64,000 nt of DNA from Planctomycetia bacterium. Its GTDB lineage: Bacteria > Planctomycetota > Planctomycetia > Pirellulales > Thermoguttaceae. Each line of letters begins with the position of its first letter. Position 1 is the stretch's first letter. The translations under genes were made by a program, and so were the position numbers. The notes under the pieces were generated by a model. That model did no database searches. It had not been told where the DNA came from and saw only the letters and a list, made by a program, of their open reading frames with translations. The stretch lies in contig JAUNBG010000006.1 of assembly GCA_030527205.1 (NCBI GenBank), positions 1-64,000 of the forward strand, given 5' to 3'. Of the stretch, positions 19,310-28,306 are shown piece after piece.

Positions 19310-20260
19310 ATGGAACATCTTATTGAGACATCAATTGTTCAATTAAGGGAACAAATAGGAAAAGAACGCGTTATTTGCGGACTTTCCGGCGGAGTTGATT
19401 CCTCGGTTGTCGCCGCATTGGTTTCAAAAGCGGTTGGCGAACAATTGACCTGTATTTATGTTAATTCCGGTTTGATGCGAAAGGGAGAAACCGAAGCGGT
19501 TCAGGATATTTTTGCAAAACATTTCAAAACCAATCTCGTTGTCGTCGACGCTGAAGCCCGATTTCTTAAAGAACTTGCTGGCGTAACCGATCCGCAACAG
19601 AAACGCAAAATAATCGGAAAAACGTTTATTGATGTTTTTTCAGAAGAAGCAGGCAAAGTTGACGGCGCTAAATTTCTCGCTCAAGGAACGATTTATCCCG
19701 ATATCGTTGAAAGCGGCGGAACGGCTGATAAACCGTCGGCAACGATCAAGTTTCATCATAACGTCGGCGGGCTTCCGGAAGATTTGGAATTCGATCTTGT
19801 TGAACCGCTTCGACATCTTTATAAAGAAGACGTTCGTCAATGGGGACGCGCTCTCGGACTTCCTGAAGAAATCGTTTCGCGACATCCTTTCCCTGGGCCG
19901 GGACTCGCGGTTCGTTGTCTTGGCGAAGTGACCAAAAAGAAACTTGATATTCTTCGCGAAGCAGACGCCATTCTTCTTCAAGAAATACGAAATGCCGGTT
20001 TTTATAATCAAACGTCGCAGGTTTTTGCTGTCTTTCTTCCTGTTCAAAGCGTTGGCGTCAAAAATGGCGAACGGATTTATGATAACGTTATTGCTGTCCG
20101 TTGCATTTCGACGAAAGATTTTATGACGGCCTCATGGACCCGCCTGCCTTATGAATTACTCGAAACAATTTCAACTCGAATCATTCAAGAAGTTGAGGGA
20201 ATCAGCCGCGTTGTTTATGACGTCAGTCCGAAACCGCCCGCAACCATCGAATGGGAATAA
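19310..20260 (+). CDS. guaA: GMP synthase ATP-pyrophosphatase subunit (no glutaminase domain)
   Basis: Amination of XMP to GMP with ATP. The P-loop [14 protein letters not shown] (residues 24-37) and the C-terminal dimerisation domain ending [12 protein letters not shown] are canonical for GuaA. The protein is only 316 residues and starts right at the ATP-PPase domain; the usual 190-200-residue class-I glutaminase domain is missing. The start is firm: GAAGGGAG lies at the right distance before the ATG, and the upstream 700 bp holds no glutaminase frame. The layout equals the archaeal GuaAB subunit, which needs a separate glutaminase (GuaAA) or free ammonia. The next gene, a cyclophilin, is not a glutaminase. 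Confidence 0.93.
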   Translation: MEHLIETSIVQLREQIGKERVICGLSGGVDSSVVAALVSKAVGEQLTCIYVNSGLMRKGETEAVQDIFAKHFKTNLVVVDAEARFLKELAGVTDPQQKRKIIGKTFIDVFSEEAGKVDGAKFLAQGTIYPDIVESGGTADKPSATIKFHHNVGGLPEDLEFDLVEPLRHLYKEDVRQWGRALGLPEEIVSRHPFPGPGLAVRCLGEVTKKKLDILREADAILLQEIRNAGFYNQTSQVFAVFLPVQSVGVKNGERIYDNVIAVRCISTKDFMTASWTRLPYELLETISTRIIQEVEGISRVVYDVSPKPPATIEWE

Positions 20261-20803
20261 TTGTATTCAAGCCTATTTTAATCCGTTTAAAAACTTGATC
20301 TTTCGATTCGTCGGCTCCGCTGCAATAAAAGAGAATCGAAGTCGAACCAAAGACAACAAGGCGCCCAGCGGGGGTTAAATTACATATTGAAAAAATGAGA
20401 AGATTCGGCAATTTGGGTAAATAAGACAACAGGTTTCGCCATTTGTAATCTGCCCGTCTTTGTTGAGCTTTCAGCGTTAACGATTCCGATTTTCTCTAAA
20501 CTTAATATATTTTCTCTAAACCTGAATATCAGGGCATTCTCTCGATTTTAACCTTGGGTTTGCCATTATGAAAACATTTTTTCGCTTTGCCGGTTTTGCA
20601 AAATCGGCAATTTATTGTTGAACTTTTTCCGCTTTACTCCGTTAATCGTTTGTTGCCATTAATATTATATTGACAGAATTCTGAATATTATTGGTTGATT
20701 AACCGTTTTTTTGATAAAAAAAGTTCAGACTTTATGAGATATTGTTAGAAAAAAGAAACAATAACTTGCAAAATGAAAATTTATTGAAACAGGAATGAAT
20801 TAT
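20261..20803. other. Intergenic region between guaA and cyclophilin gene
   Basis: About 540 bp. It contains two tandem copies of a 20-bp unit (TTTTCTCTAAACTTAATATA, 20490-20529, second copy with small changes). No gene seen; the short frames here lack ribosome binding sites. Confidence 0.45.
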
Positions 20804-21238
20804 ATGAAAATTGCAACAATTGAAACGCCTCGCGGAACAATCAAACTTGAACTTTTCGCCGACAAAACGCCTAAAACCGTTGAAAATTTTGAAAAACTTG
20901 CCAAAAAAGGATTCTATAACAATTTGAAATTTCATCGCGTTATTGCCGATTTTATGATTCAAGGCGGTTGTCCTCTTGGAACAGGAACAGGCGGTCCCGG
21001 TTATCAATTTGCCGACGAATTTCATCCCGACCTGAAGCATGACAAACCGGGAATTCTTTCAATGGCAAACGCTGGTCCGAATACAAACGGCTCTCAATTC
21101 TTTATAACTCATATTCCTTGTCCCTGGCTCGACGGAAAACATACAGTTTTTGGGAAAGTTCTTGAAGGTCAAGACGTTGTTAATGCGATTCGTCAAGGCG
21201 ACAAAATGACCAAGGTTGAAGTTGTTGACGTCGATTGA
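20804..21238 (+). CDS. Peptidyl-prolyl cis-trans isomerase, cyclophilin type
   Basis: 144 residues with the cyclophilin core: [15 protein letters not shown] (catalytic Arg/Phe), [39 protein letters not shown]. No signal peptide, so probably cytosolic. There are two in-frame ATGs three codons apart. AGGA sits immediately before the first (20795) and about 10 bases before the second (20804), so I prefer the second. Confidence 0.93.
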   Translation: MKIATIETPRGTIKLELFADKTPKTVENFEKLAKKGFYNNLKFHRVIADFMIQGGCPLGTGTGGPGYQFADEFHPDLKHDKPGILSMANAGPNTNGSQFFITHIPCPWLDGKHTVFGKVLEGQDVVNAIRQGDKMTKVEVVDVD

Positions 21239-21455
21239 TTTCTTTTTGAAGAAACGATTGAGATTTCTTTTTGTCCGACGCTGTCGGACTTACAAACCCG
21301 ACAATTTGGGATTAATATTGTATTTGGATTGAATATGTAAATTGGATAAAATTTCTGGTTTTGCGATTTATAACAGCGATGACGGCGAACAAATCCTGTC
21401 GAAGCCGAATTCTGTAATCCAAACGACTGCTGAATAATCGTTATAAACCGCAGAA

Positions 21456-21938
21456 ATGCTCGCAAACATTAAAAATATCCCATTGGGAAACAACAATTCA
21501 TTCAAAAAAATGGCCGATTCATCCGAAAAGAATTCTAATTTGTCGTTTGAAGATTCAGTAAAACGTCTTGAGCAGATTGTTGCGCAGCTTGATTCGGGTC
21601 AAAGCGATCTTCAAACCTCATTAGCTCAATATGAAGAAGGGGTTTCTCTTCTTCGAAAATGTCATCAGACATTGGAAAACGCTAAACGACGAATTGCCAT
21701 TTTAAGAAAGATTGATGAAAATGGTCAACCGATCCTTGACGATCGATTAGAAGACTCATTTCAATCGGATGAATCAACGCCTGGACGGCAAACTCAAGCG
21801 GCAGAATCTCAGAAAAAGAGCAGGGCGTCTCGAAAAAAAACAGAAATGCCAACAACTCAACCAGAAAAAAGTTCATCAATCGAAGGAATGACGCAACAGC
21901 CTGATTTTTTTTCCTTGATTGACAATTTGGAGAATTGA
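21456..21938 (+). CDS. xseB: Exodeoxyribonuclease VII small subunit with long tail
   Basis: XseB pairs with XseA to degrade single-stranded DNA. The helical hairpin is typical: LSFEDSVKRLEQIVAQLDSG, then SLAQYEEGVSLLRKCHQTLENAKRRI. Most XseB proteins are 60-90 residues; this one has about 70 extra C-terminal residues rich in Ser, Gln, Lys and Thr, ending QQPDFFSLIDNLEN. The start is uncertain: neither the ATG at 21456 nor the one at 21510 (MADSSEKN...) has a ribosome binding site, and the conserved part begins after the second. Followed by ispA and dxs in the same direction; xseA is not in the window. Confidence 0.85.
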   Translation: MLANIKNIPLGNNNSFKKMADSSEKNSNLSFEDSVKRLEQIVAQLDSGQSDLQTSLAQYEEGVSLLRKCHQTLENAKRRIAILRKIDENGQPILDDRLEDSFQSDESTPGRQTQAAESQKKSRASRKKTEMPTTQPEKSSSIEGMTQQPDFFSLIDNLEN

Positions 21939-22000
21939 GTTGAAACACTGAAAAATGTTTTTGAAACCTGTTTTTACGCTCGGATTTCCTTGCAAAGACT

Positions 22001-22009
22001 TGATAAAAT
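22001..22009 (+). promoter_or_regulatory. TGATAAAAT element upstream of ispA
   Basis: The same 9-mer lies upstream of guaA (19225), the TIGR03000 gene (25993) and the fusion hydrolase (30125). It resembles an extended -10 box, but no consistent -35 is visible, so promoter function is only a suggestion. Confidence 0.25.
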
Positions 22010-22111
22010 AACGGAGAACAATCCTTGTTTGATAAATTAACGGTTTTGAAAAAGCATGATTTCCGAATGATCTTTTTTGACCCTTTGATTATTGCAACAG
22101 GAGTCTCATGA

Positions 22112-23104
22112 ATGACTGATTTTGATTCAACAATTAAACTCTATTTAAACGACTGCCGTCAATTGATTGAAAAAGCGCTGGATCAATATTCTCATTTTCA
22201 ACAAAGTTGTCCGAAACGTTTACAAGAGGCCATTCGTTATAGCTTGTTAGCGCCGGGAAAACGGCTTCGCCCTCTTTTGACTCTGTTGGCGTCTGAACTT
22301 TGCGGCGGGAAAAAAGAAAAGGCTCTTCCGGCTGCTGTTGCGGTTGAAATGATTCATTGCTATTCTTTGATTCATGACGATTTGCCCGCAATGGATAACG
22401 ACGATTTGAGACGCGGACGGTCAACCTGTCATAAACAATTTGATGAGGCAACAGCCATTCTTGCTGGCGACGCTCTTTTAACTCAAGCTTTTGAAGTTTT
22501 GAACAACAAGGCGTCTTATAAAAGTCAAAAAGAAATATCCTTTCAAGATTTGTCGAAAATCATCGTCAAAAGTTCTTTTGAATTGGCCAAAGCGGCAGGC
22601 CCTTGCGGAATGGTTGGCGGTCAGCAAGACGATATTCTCTTTTCGACGTTATCCCAAAATGTTTCGGCTCCATTAAAAGAGTATCCTCAATCAGACGATT
22701 GGTCTTCAGAAGAAACGTTTCAATTGCTTGAACGCATTCATGAACGCAAATGCGCTGCGCTAATCGTTGCCGCTTTAAAGTTGGGCGGAATATCCGCAGG
22801 AGCTTCTGATTCATTGTTGAATTCCCTGGAAAAATTTGGAGAAGCATTTGGACTTTTGTTTCAAATTACTGACGATATTCTCGATTGTATCGGAAATGAA
22901 CAGACGCTTGGAAAACGAACGCAAAAAGACGCCGAACAGGGAAAACTGACTTTTGTAACTTGTTTAGGGCTCGACAAAAGTCGCAAAATTGTTGAGGAAC
23001 AGGAAAAAATTTGTCTTTCTTTATTGAAATCATTTTCTGATCAACAACTTCCTTATCATTCTTTGATATATCTTGTTCAAAAAACCAAAAAACGCAACAA
23101 ATAA
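22112..23104 (+). CDS. ispA: Polyprenyl diphosphate synthase (farnesyl/geranylgeranyl type)
   Basis: Head-to-tail condensation of isopentenyl diphosphate onto allylic diphosphates. First Asp-rich motif DDLPAMDNDDLRRGRSTCH, second DDILD, plus LAPGKRLRP and GGQQDDI. 330 residues, slightly longer than E. coli IspA (299), with an insert around residues 187-205 (LSQNVSAPLKEYPQSDDWSS). Product chain length cannot be fixed from the sequence. CAGGAG lies 8 bases before the ATG. It is followed after 13 bp by dxs and preceded by xseB, the gene order known from E. coli. Its products could feed squalene synthesis, which fits the HpnE gene at 42.9 kb. Confidence 0.92.
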   Translation: MTDFDSTIKLYLNDCRQLIEKALDQYSHFQQSCPKRLQEAIRYSLLAPGKRLRPLLTLLASELCGGKKEKALPAAVAVEMIHCYSLIHDDLPAMDNDDLRRGRSTCHKQFDEATAILAGDALLTQAFEVLNNKASYKSQKEISFQDLSKIIVKSSFELAKAAGPCGMVGGQQDDILFSTLSQNVSAPLKEYPQSDDWSSEETFQLLERIHERKCAALIVAALKLGGISAGASDSLLNSLEKFGEAFGLLFQITDDILDCIGNEQTLGKRTQKDAEQGKLTFVTCLGLDKSRKIVEEQEKICLSLLKSFSDQQLPYHSLIYLVQKTKKRNK

Positions 23105-23117
23105 TTCTCTTCAAATC

Positions 23118-25394
23118 ATGACAGCTGCCCGTAATATTATTTTAGACGCTCAAAACAATGTTGAAAATCAACCAAAGAACAAACTTTTTTTGGAGACCCC
23201 TTTTGAACCGGTTTTTTTAAAATCTTTAAATCTGCCGGATGATCTCAAAACGTTAAACTTTGAACAACTTCGTCTGGTTGCTTCTGAAATTCGATCCATT
23301 TTATATCAACTATCAGAACGACGAAGCGTTCATTTTGCCTCGAATCTTGGCGTTGTTGAACTTGCGATTGCTCTTCATTCTTTGTTCGATTTTACAAAAG
23401 ATCATTTGATTTGGGATACGGGTCATCAATGTTATCCGCATAAAATTTTGACTGGACGCCTTAATGAAATGAATTCAATTCGAACGTTGGACGGGTTAAT
23501 GGGATATCCCAATCCTGACGAAAGCATTTATGATCTTTTTATGACAGGGCATGCCGGTTGCAGCGCTGGAACGGCAATTGGTTTGACTTGCGCCGATGAT
23601 CTGTTGCGTCCTGAAGAAAACCGACATTCTTTTGCGATTATCGGCGACGGAGCAATGGCAAGCGGCATTTTTTTTGAGGCGTTGAATCAGGCAGGCGGAC
23701 TTCGTAAAAATCTGACCGTTATTCTCAATGACAATAAAATGTCGATTTGTAAAAGGGTTGGCGGTCTGGGACATTATCTCGATCAATTGCGAATGAATCG
23801 AGCTTATCTTTCTTTCAAAAGTCGTCTTCATCGTTGGGTTGATTTGCTTCCGGCCTTTCGCGGATTGACGGAACGCTTTATGAGTCGATTTAAAATGGCT
23901 ATTAAAGCTTATCTTTCCGGAGGAATGCTCTTTGAAGAATTTGGGTTTCGTTACATTGGACCGATCAACGGGCATGACATCAAAGCGCTGCGGTTTTATT
24001 TGAAAAAAGTTCGCGAATATCATGAACCTGTTTTGCTTCATATTCTAACTGAAAAGGGACACGGTTTTCGCCCTGCTGAACTTGATCCAACAACTTTTCA
24101 TGCGCCGAGTCCGGAAACCGTCATGAAGCAGGAAGAAAGACCATATCAGGAAAATATTTCCTTTATGAACTCCTTTCGTAAAACAGAGGAAAAACGTTCA
24201 ACTGAAGAACAAAATTCAACCAAAAAATCAAAAAACGGTCTTTCGGAAAAAAAATCAAAAAATGAAAACGAAATCAAATCTTTGATTTCAGACGATATTC
24301 CGGATCAGTTAAAATCTGTGCCGCCGACGATTGTTTTGGATGACAATTGGGATATGGCGGGAGAGCATTCTTTTACGCATTGGGCACGCAACACAATTTA
24401 TCAAATGATGCAGAAAGACCAACGAATTTGCGTCATAACAGCAGCGATGACGCAGGGAAATATGCTTGAGCCGTTGCGCGAAGCGTTTCCAGATCGTTTT
24501 TTTGACGTCGGAATCTGCGAAAGTCACGCGATTGTTTTTGCGGCAGGACTTGCCAAAGCGGGCATGAAGCCGATTGTTGATATTTACAGCACATTTTTAC
24601 AACGCGGTTATGATCATCTTTTTCAGGAAGTTTCGCTTCAAAATCTTCCGATTATTTTTATGCTTGATCGAAGCGGCGTTGTTGGCGCGGATGGCCCGAC
24701 GCATCATGGCGTCTTTGATATTGCTTATTTGCGCCCTTTTCCTAATTTAACGATTATGTCGCCTGGCGATTCTTTGGATTTGCAGCAAATGCTTCCTTTT
24801 GCGTTGGAATTAAATCGACCTGTTTGCATTCGATATCCCAAAACGACAGCGGAACGAATTCATCGGGAAATAAAGCCGATTCAACTTGGAGAGGCAGAAA
24901 TTTTGCGATTGGGACAAAAGGGGGCTTTGGTTGTCTGCGGCGGTTTCCTTGCCGATGCTCTTGCCGCTTCTGATTATTTTGCAAAACAAAATTCCGAACA
25001 AACATCTTTCAAATCGTCAACCATTCAACAAAACGGAATGACGCAAAATAATATTAAGCAAAATGAAATGACGCGAAAGGGAAATATTGACGATTCTCTG
25101 CGATATGAAATTGGCGTTATTAATGCCAGATTTGTCAAACCGCTTGATTTCAATACGATTTTGACGCCTTTAAAAAATAACGGTTTTTTGGTAACCGTTG
25201 AAGAAGGAATTTTGGCTGGCGGATTTGGAAGCGCTATTTTGGAAGCAGCAAATGAACAGCGTCTGAATACATCCAATATCGTTCGACTTGGCATTGCCGA
25301 TCAATATGTTCCGCATGGATCTCGCAAAGAACTCCTCGATTTGCTCGGGCTTAATGTTGAAGGGCTGATTCGCGCGGTTCATCAGTTTGTATAA
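23118..25394 (+). CDS. dxs: 1-deoxy-D-xylulose-5-phosphate synthase
   Basis: First step of the MEP isoprenoid pathway (pyruvate + glyceraldehyde-3-phosphate, thiamine diphosphate dependent). WDTGHQCYPHKILTGR, GDGAMASGIFFEALNQAG with ILNDNKMSI, DVGICESHAIVFAAG (catalytic Glu; usual Gln replaced by Ser) and DRSGVVGADGPTHHGVFD are present. 758 residues from the ATG at 23118, against about 620 normally. Two low-complexity insertions explain much of the excess: about residues 345-400 (Lys/Ser/Glu/Asn) between the first two domains, and about 623-660 (Asn/Gln/Thr/Ser) within the C-terminal domain. The start has no good ribosome binding site and lies 13 bp after ispA, so translation may be coupled; a TTG at 23073 in frame would overlap ispA. 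Confidence 0.93.
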   Translation: MTAARNIILDAQNNVENQPKNKLFLETPFEPVFLKSLNLPDDLKTLNFEQLRLVASEIRSILYQLSERRSVHFASNLGVVELAIALHSLFDFTKDHLIWDTGHQCYPHKILTGRLNEMNSIRTLDGLMGYPNPDESIYDLFMTGHAGCSAGTAIGLTCADDLLRPEENRHSFAIIGDGAMASGIFFEALNQAGGLRKNLTVILNDNKMSICKRVGGLGHYLDQLRMNRAYLSFKSRLHRWVDLLPAFRGLTERFMSRFKMAIKAYLSGGMLFEEFGFRYIGPINGHDIKALRFYLKKVREYHEPVLLHILTEKGHGFRPAELDPTTFHAPSPETVMKQEERPYQENISFMNSFRKTEEKRSTEEQNSTKKSKNGLSEKKSKNENEIKSLISDDIPDQLKSVPPTIVLDDNWDMAGEHSFTHWARNTIYQMMQKDQRICVITAAMTQGNMLEPLREAFPDRFFDVGICESHAIVFAAGLAKAGMKPIVDIYSTFLQRGYDHLFQEVSLQNLPIIFMLDRSGVVGADGPTHHGVFDIAYLRPFPNLTIMSPGDSLDLQQMLPFALELNRPVCIRYPKTTAERIHREIKPIQLGEAEILRLGQKGALVVCGGFLADALAASDYFAKQNSEQTSFKSSTIQQNGMTQNNIKQNEMTRKGNIDDSLRYEIGVINARFVKPLDFNTILTPLKNNGFLVTVEEGILAGGFGSAILEAANEQRLNTSNIVRLGIADQYVPHGSRKELLDLLGLNVEGLIRAVHQFV

Positions 25395-26022
25395 CGATTA
25401 ATTTATTAATATCTGACTTGTTTTAATGGCAGAATCCATAATAAAACTAATTTATGTTTCAATTTGTATTAATTGTTCTTAAATCATCTTTGTTCAAAAA
25501 GAGTCATTTATTTTTGTTTTTTGCGGTTCTAATCAATGATTTCTGTTAATTTGTTGCATTTTGTGTAAAAAATCGATAAATTAAATATTTGGGTCTGGTA
25601 TTTTCATTAAGACCGATTACAATTTAGATAATTAATGGTTAATCCGTTAAAACTGATTAAATAGGTATTATTTTAAGGAATAAACTTGTTGATTCGATAT
25701 GAAAGCTATATTTTCCTTAATTCAACTGACGACAATTATTGATAAAGAAGGTTAAGCAAATAAAACAGTTTTTTGACGCAAAAGAAATTGACGTTCCCAA
25801 TTGCAGTCAGTTCGCAAATAGAAGCGATTGTTAAGGATTAAAAGCTTTATCCTCAAACCTGTTGAAAATCAAATTGTCGGGTTTGACGTCTGATAAAAAT
25901 GCGCGGATTACAAAAGGGTTGTTGTCCCTGTCGATTCGTTATAACAAAATAAAAAGTATAAATCATTCTGAATGACCCAATTCCGAAAGATTTGATAAAA
26001 TGCAACAATTCAAGGAGAGAAA
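25395..26022. other. AT-rich intergenic region
   Basis: About 630 bp between dxs and the TIGR03000 gene. No gene or repeat found. It ends with TGATAAAAT (25993-26001) and AAGGAGAG just before the next ATG. Confidence 0.4.
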
Positions 26023-27018
26023 ATGAAACTTTGTAAAGCAACTTGTTTATTGTTATTTATATCAACCATTTTTGCCTGTTCGCAAGCGGACGCTTTTTTT
26101 GGTCGAAATAGAGCATTGCCGTCAGCCGTTTATTTTGCAAATTATAATGACCCTTATTATGGTTCAATGGGACCTTTTGCCGGTTATGAAGCGGATACCG
26201 CTTTTATTTTGCCGTCTCGAGGACGTTCGCCGTTCAATTATCGTTATTGGAATAACGCAGTTGCCGCTCCAGTTATCGAAAATGGTTATGCTGTTGGCAT
26301 CGTCAACGGTTGTTACAATGCCGAATATGAGCCTTGTTGCGGCGAGGAATCTTATTTTGCGGAACCTGTTTTTACGGGATATTATGCAGGCGTTGACGCT
26401 TATTTTCCCGCGCCGCGTTCTTTCCAGCCGATTCGTAATACGTTTCGAGCGATAAAGTCTCTTTTCTGTCATAAACAATCGATCTATTGCGATCCCTGTT
26501 TTGCCTGTTGCGATCCTTGCGTTGGTTTTGATTCTTGTTGCGGCGAGGATGACGCAAATATCAAAACAATGAACGACGGCATTCCGGCAACGACAACAGG
26601 AACGATCGAAATGGAAACCAGCAGTCCAACTCGCGTTGATTCTTCTGTTTTGCCGACTCCAACCAATCAACAGCAAGCAGATCCCAATGGTCCGATTATT
26701 GGTCCAGATCAACTTTTGACGCCCCAAAGTCCTTTAAACAATAATCAGACGGGCGTTCTTCGAATGACAGTTCCTGCCGATTCGATTGTTTATATTAACG
26801 GTTATCAAACAAAATTAACGGGAACAGAACGGAATTTTACAGCCAATGATTTGATTGCTGGACAAACTTATCATTTTGAAATTCGCGTTGTCGCTGTCCG
26901 TAATGGTCAAACATTGGAAGAAGTTAAAACCGCTTCGTTGATTGCGGGTTCAACCAGTTCGATTGCTTTTTCGGATTTCGAAAATCAAGGACTTCAAGAA
27001 ATTGCTCTTCTTAAATAA
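26023..27018 (+). CDS. Secreted cysteine-rich protein with TIGR03000 domain
   Basis: 331 residues with a signal peptide (1-24, CLLLFISTIFACSQADA). The middle is Tyr/Phe/Gly-rich and then has a cysteine cluster (about 105-175: EPCCGEE, CDPCFACCDPC, SCCGEDD), ten or more cysteines likely paired or metal binding. A Thr/Pro/Gln linker leads to the C-terminal domain (about 240-320) with VPADSIVYINGYQTKLTGTE and YHFEIRVVAVRNGQ. That pattern fits the planctomycete-specific TIGR03000 family, whose function is unknown. Likely an envelope or extracellular structural protein. Start: AAGGAGAG at proper spacing. This is the best single taxonomic marker in the window. Confidence 0.85.
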   Translation: MKLCKATCLLLFISTIFACSQADAFFGRNRALPSAVYFANYNDPYYGSMGPFAGYEADTAFILPSRGRSPFNYRYWNNAVAAPVIENGYAVGIVNGCYNAEYEPCCGEESYFAEPVFTGYYAGVDAYFPAPRSFQPIRNTFRAIKSLFCHKQSIYCDPCFACCDPCVGFDSCCGEDDANIKTMNDGIPATTTGTIEMETSSPTRVDSSVLPTPTNQQQADPNGPIIGPDQLLTPQSPLNNNQTGVLRMTVPADSIVYINGYQTKLTGTERNFTANDLIAGQTYHFEIRVVAVRNGQTLEEVKTASLIAGSTSSIAFSDFENQGLQEIALLK

Positions 27019-27343
27019 AATTTGTTTTCCGTTAATGAAATTCAAATGATTTTGGTTGTCAAAAGTTCAATTCATATTGATTTGTTCGCCGATTTCATAC
27101 AATTCTTTTAATCAATCTTCAAAATCGGCAACGAATTGAAATTCTGTCTGGCTATTGTTTTGTTAATGTTATAAATAGACGTCGGTTGATTTTTCCCAAG
27201 AGTCGGGGCAACTCCTGGGATCGGATGCGGGACGGGACGTTCGCGCTCCAATCCTTTTTGTTCTGCGACGAGGGCAACCGATCAATAGAAATTTAACAGA
27301 ACGCTTGAAATAGAATTTTTGTCCGTTGCCTTTTCATATTAAT
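27019..27343. other. Intergenic gap mostly occupied by family B repeat
   Basis: 325 bp; positions 27156-27315 are the family B copy. Nothing else recognised. Confidence 0.45.
27156..27315 (+). repeat. Family B repeat, long copy 1
   Basis: About 160 bp from TGTTTTGTTAATGTTATAAATAG through CGGTTGATTTTTCCCAAGAG and GAAATTTAACAGAACGCTTG. It matches the copy at 55451-55610 over its whole length and the right half matches 18656-18728 inverted. It ends only about 30 bp before the PfkB start codon, so it may carry that gene's promoter or leader. Confidence 0.8.
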
Positions 27344-28297
27344 ATGAAAAAAGTTTTTCAAATTTATGTTTTCGGCGAAATTCTTTGGGATTTATTGCCT
27401 TCAGGGAAAAAGTTGGGCGGCGCGCCGGCTAACTTTGCTTATCATGCCAATATTCTGGGCGGACAAGCCTGGGTTAAGTCAAGAATTGGCAACGATTCTT
27501 TTGGCGCAGAAGTTCAATCCATTTTGGCAAGTCATAATATTTCGCTTGATTTTGTTGAAATCGACCCTGTTTTGCCGACAGGAACCGTTGTTGTTCATTT
27601 GAATGAGAATGGTCAACCTTCTTATGAAATTGTTGAAAACGTCGCTTGGGATAATATTCAATCGGATAACAAGTTTTTGGCTGACTTAAAAAATGCTGAC
27701 GCTTTTTATTTTGGAAGTCTCGCGGCTCGATCAGAAAACAACTTGCGAATTCTTCTCTCTTTATTGAATTCTCTTCCCGAAAAGTCGCTCAAAGTTTTTG
27801 ATTTAAATCTTCGAAATCCTTTTTATTCAAAAGAAATCATTCGACAATTACTCAAAAAGACAACGGTTTTCAAATTGAACGACGAAGAACTTTTGATCCT
27901 TGCGGAAATGTTTGCGGATGAAATACCGACAACCTTATCGATTTGCGATTCATTATTTACGCAAAATTCGTTGAACCTTCTTGAAACAAAAGTTATTGAA
28001 TGGATCAGAGCTTTTATTCAATATTATCAATTAAAACATCTGATTTTGACTTGCGGTTCTTCAGGAAGTTTTCTTTGGGATTCGCAAGGAAACAGTTCTT
28101 TTGCTCCGGCAGAAAAAGTCAATATTATCGATACAGTTGGAGCAGGCGACTCGTTTACTGCGGTTTGCGTTTTAGGTCTTTTGAAAAATATTCCTCTCGA
28201 CAAGATTAATCGAAATGCCAATCGATATGCTTCTTTTATTTGTTCTCAATCGGGAGCGATGCCGACAGTCCCCAATCAATTTTTAGATTTTGAATAA
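27344..28297 (+). CDS. PfkB-family carbohydrate kinase (fructokinase-like)
   Basis: 317 residues. The N-terminal FGEILWDLLPSGKKLGGAPANFAYH and the C-terminal ATP/anion-hole motif DTVGAGDSFTAV define the ribokinase/PfkB family; the first motif resembles fructokinases. Sugar substrate not determinable. The ATG at 27344 has no evident Shine-Dalgarno; an upstream TTG in frame (27326) is less likely. The htrA-like gene follows after 9 bp, so the two are probably cotranscribed, an unusual pairing of a sugar kinase with a periplasmic protease. Confidence 0.88.
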   Translation: MKKVFQIYVFGEILWDLLPSGKKLGGAPANFAYHANILGGQAWVKSRIGNDSFGAEVQSILASHNISLDFVEIDPVLPTGTVVVHLNENGQPSYEIVENVAWDNIQSDNKFLADLKNADAFYFGSLAARSENNLRILLSLLNSLPEKSLKVFDLNLRNPFYSKEIIRQLLKKTTVFKLNDEELLILAEMFADEIPTTLSICDSLFTQNSLNLLETKVIEWIRAFIQYYQLKHLILTCGSSGSFLWDSQGNSSFAPAEKVNIIDTVGAGDSFTAVCVLGLLKNIPLDKINRNANRYASFICSQSGAMPTVPNQFLDFE

Positions 28298-28306
28298 GGA
28301 ATCCCA

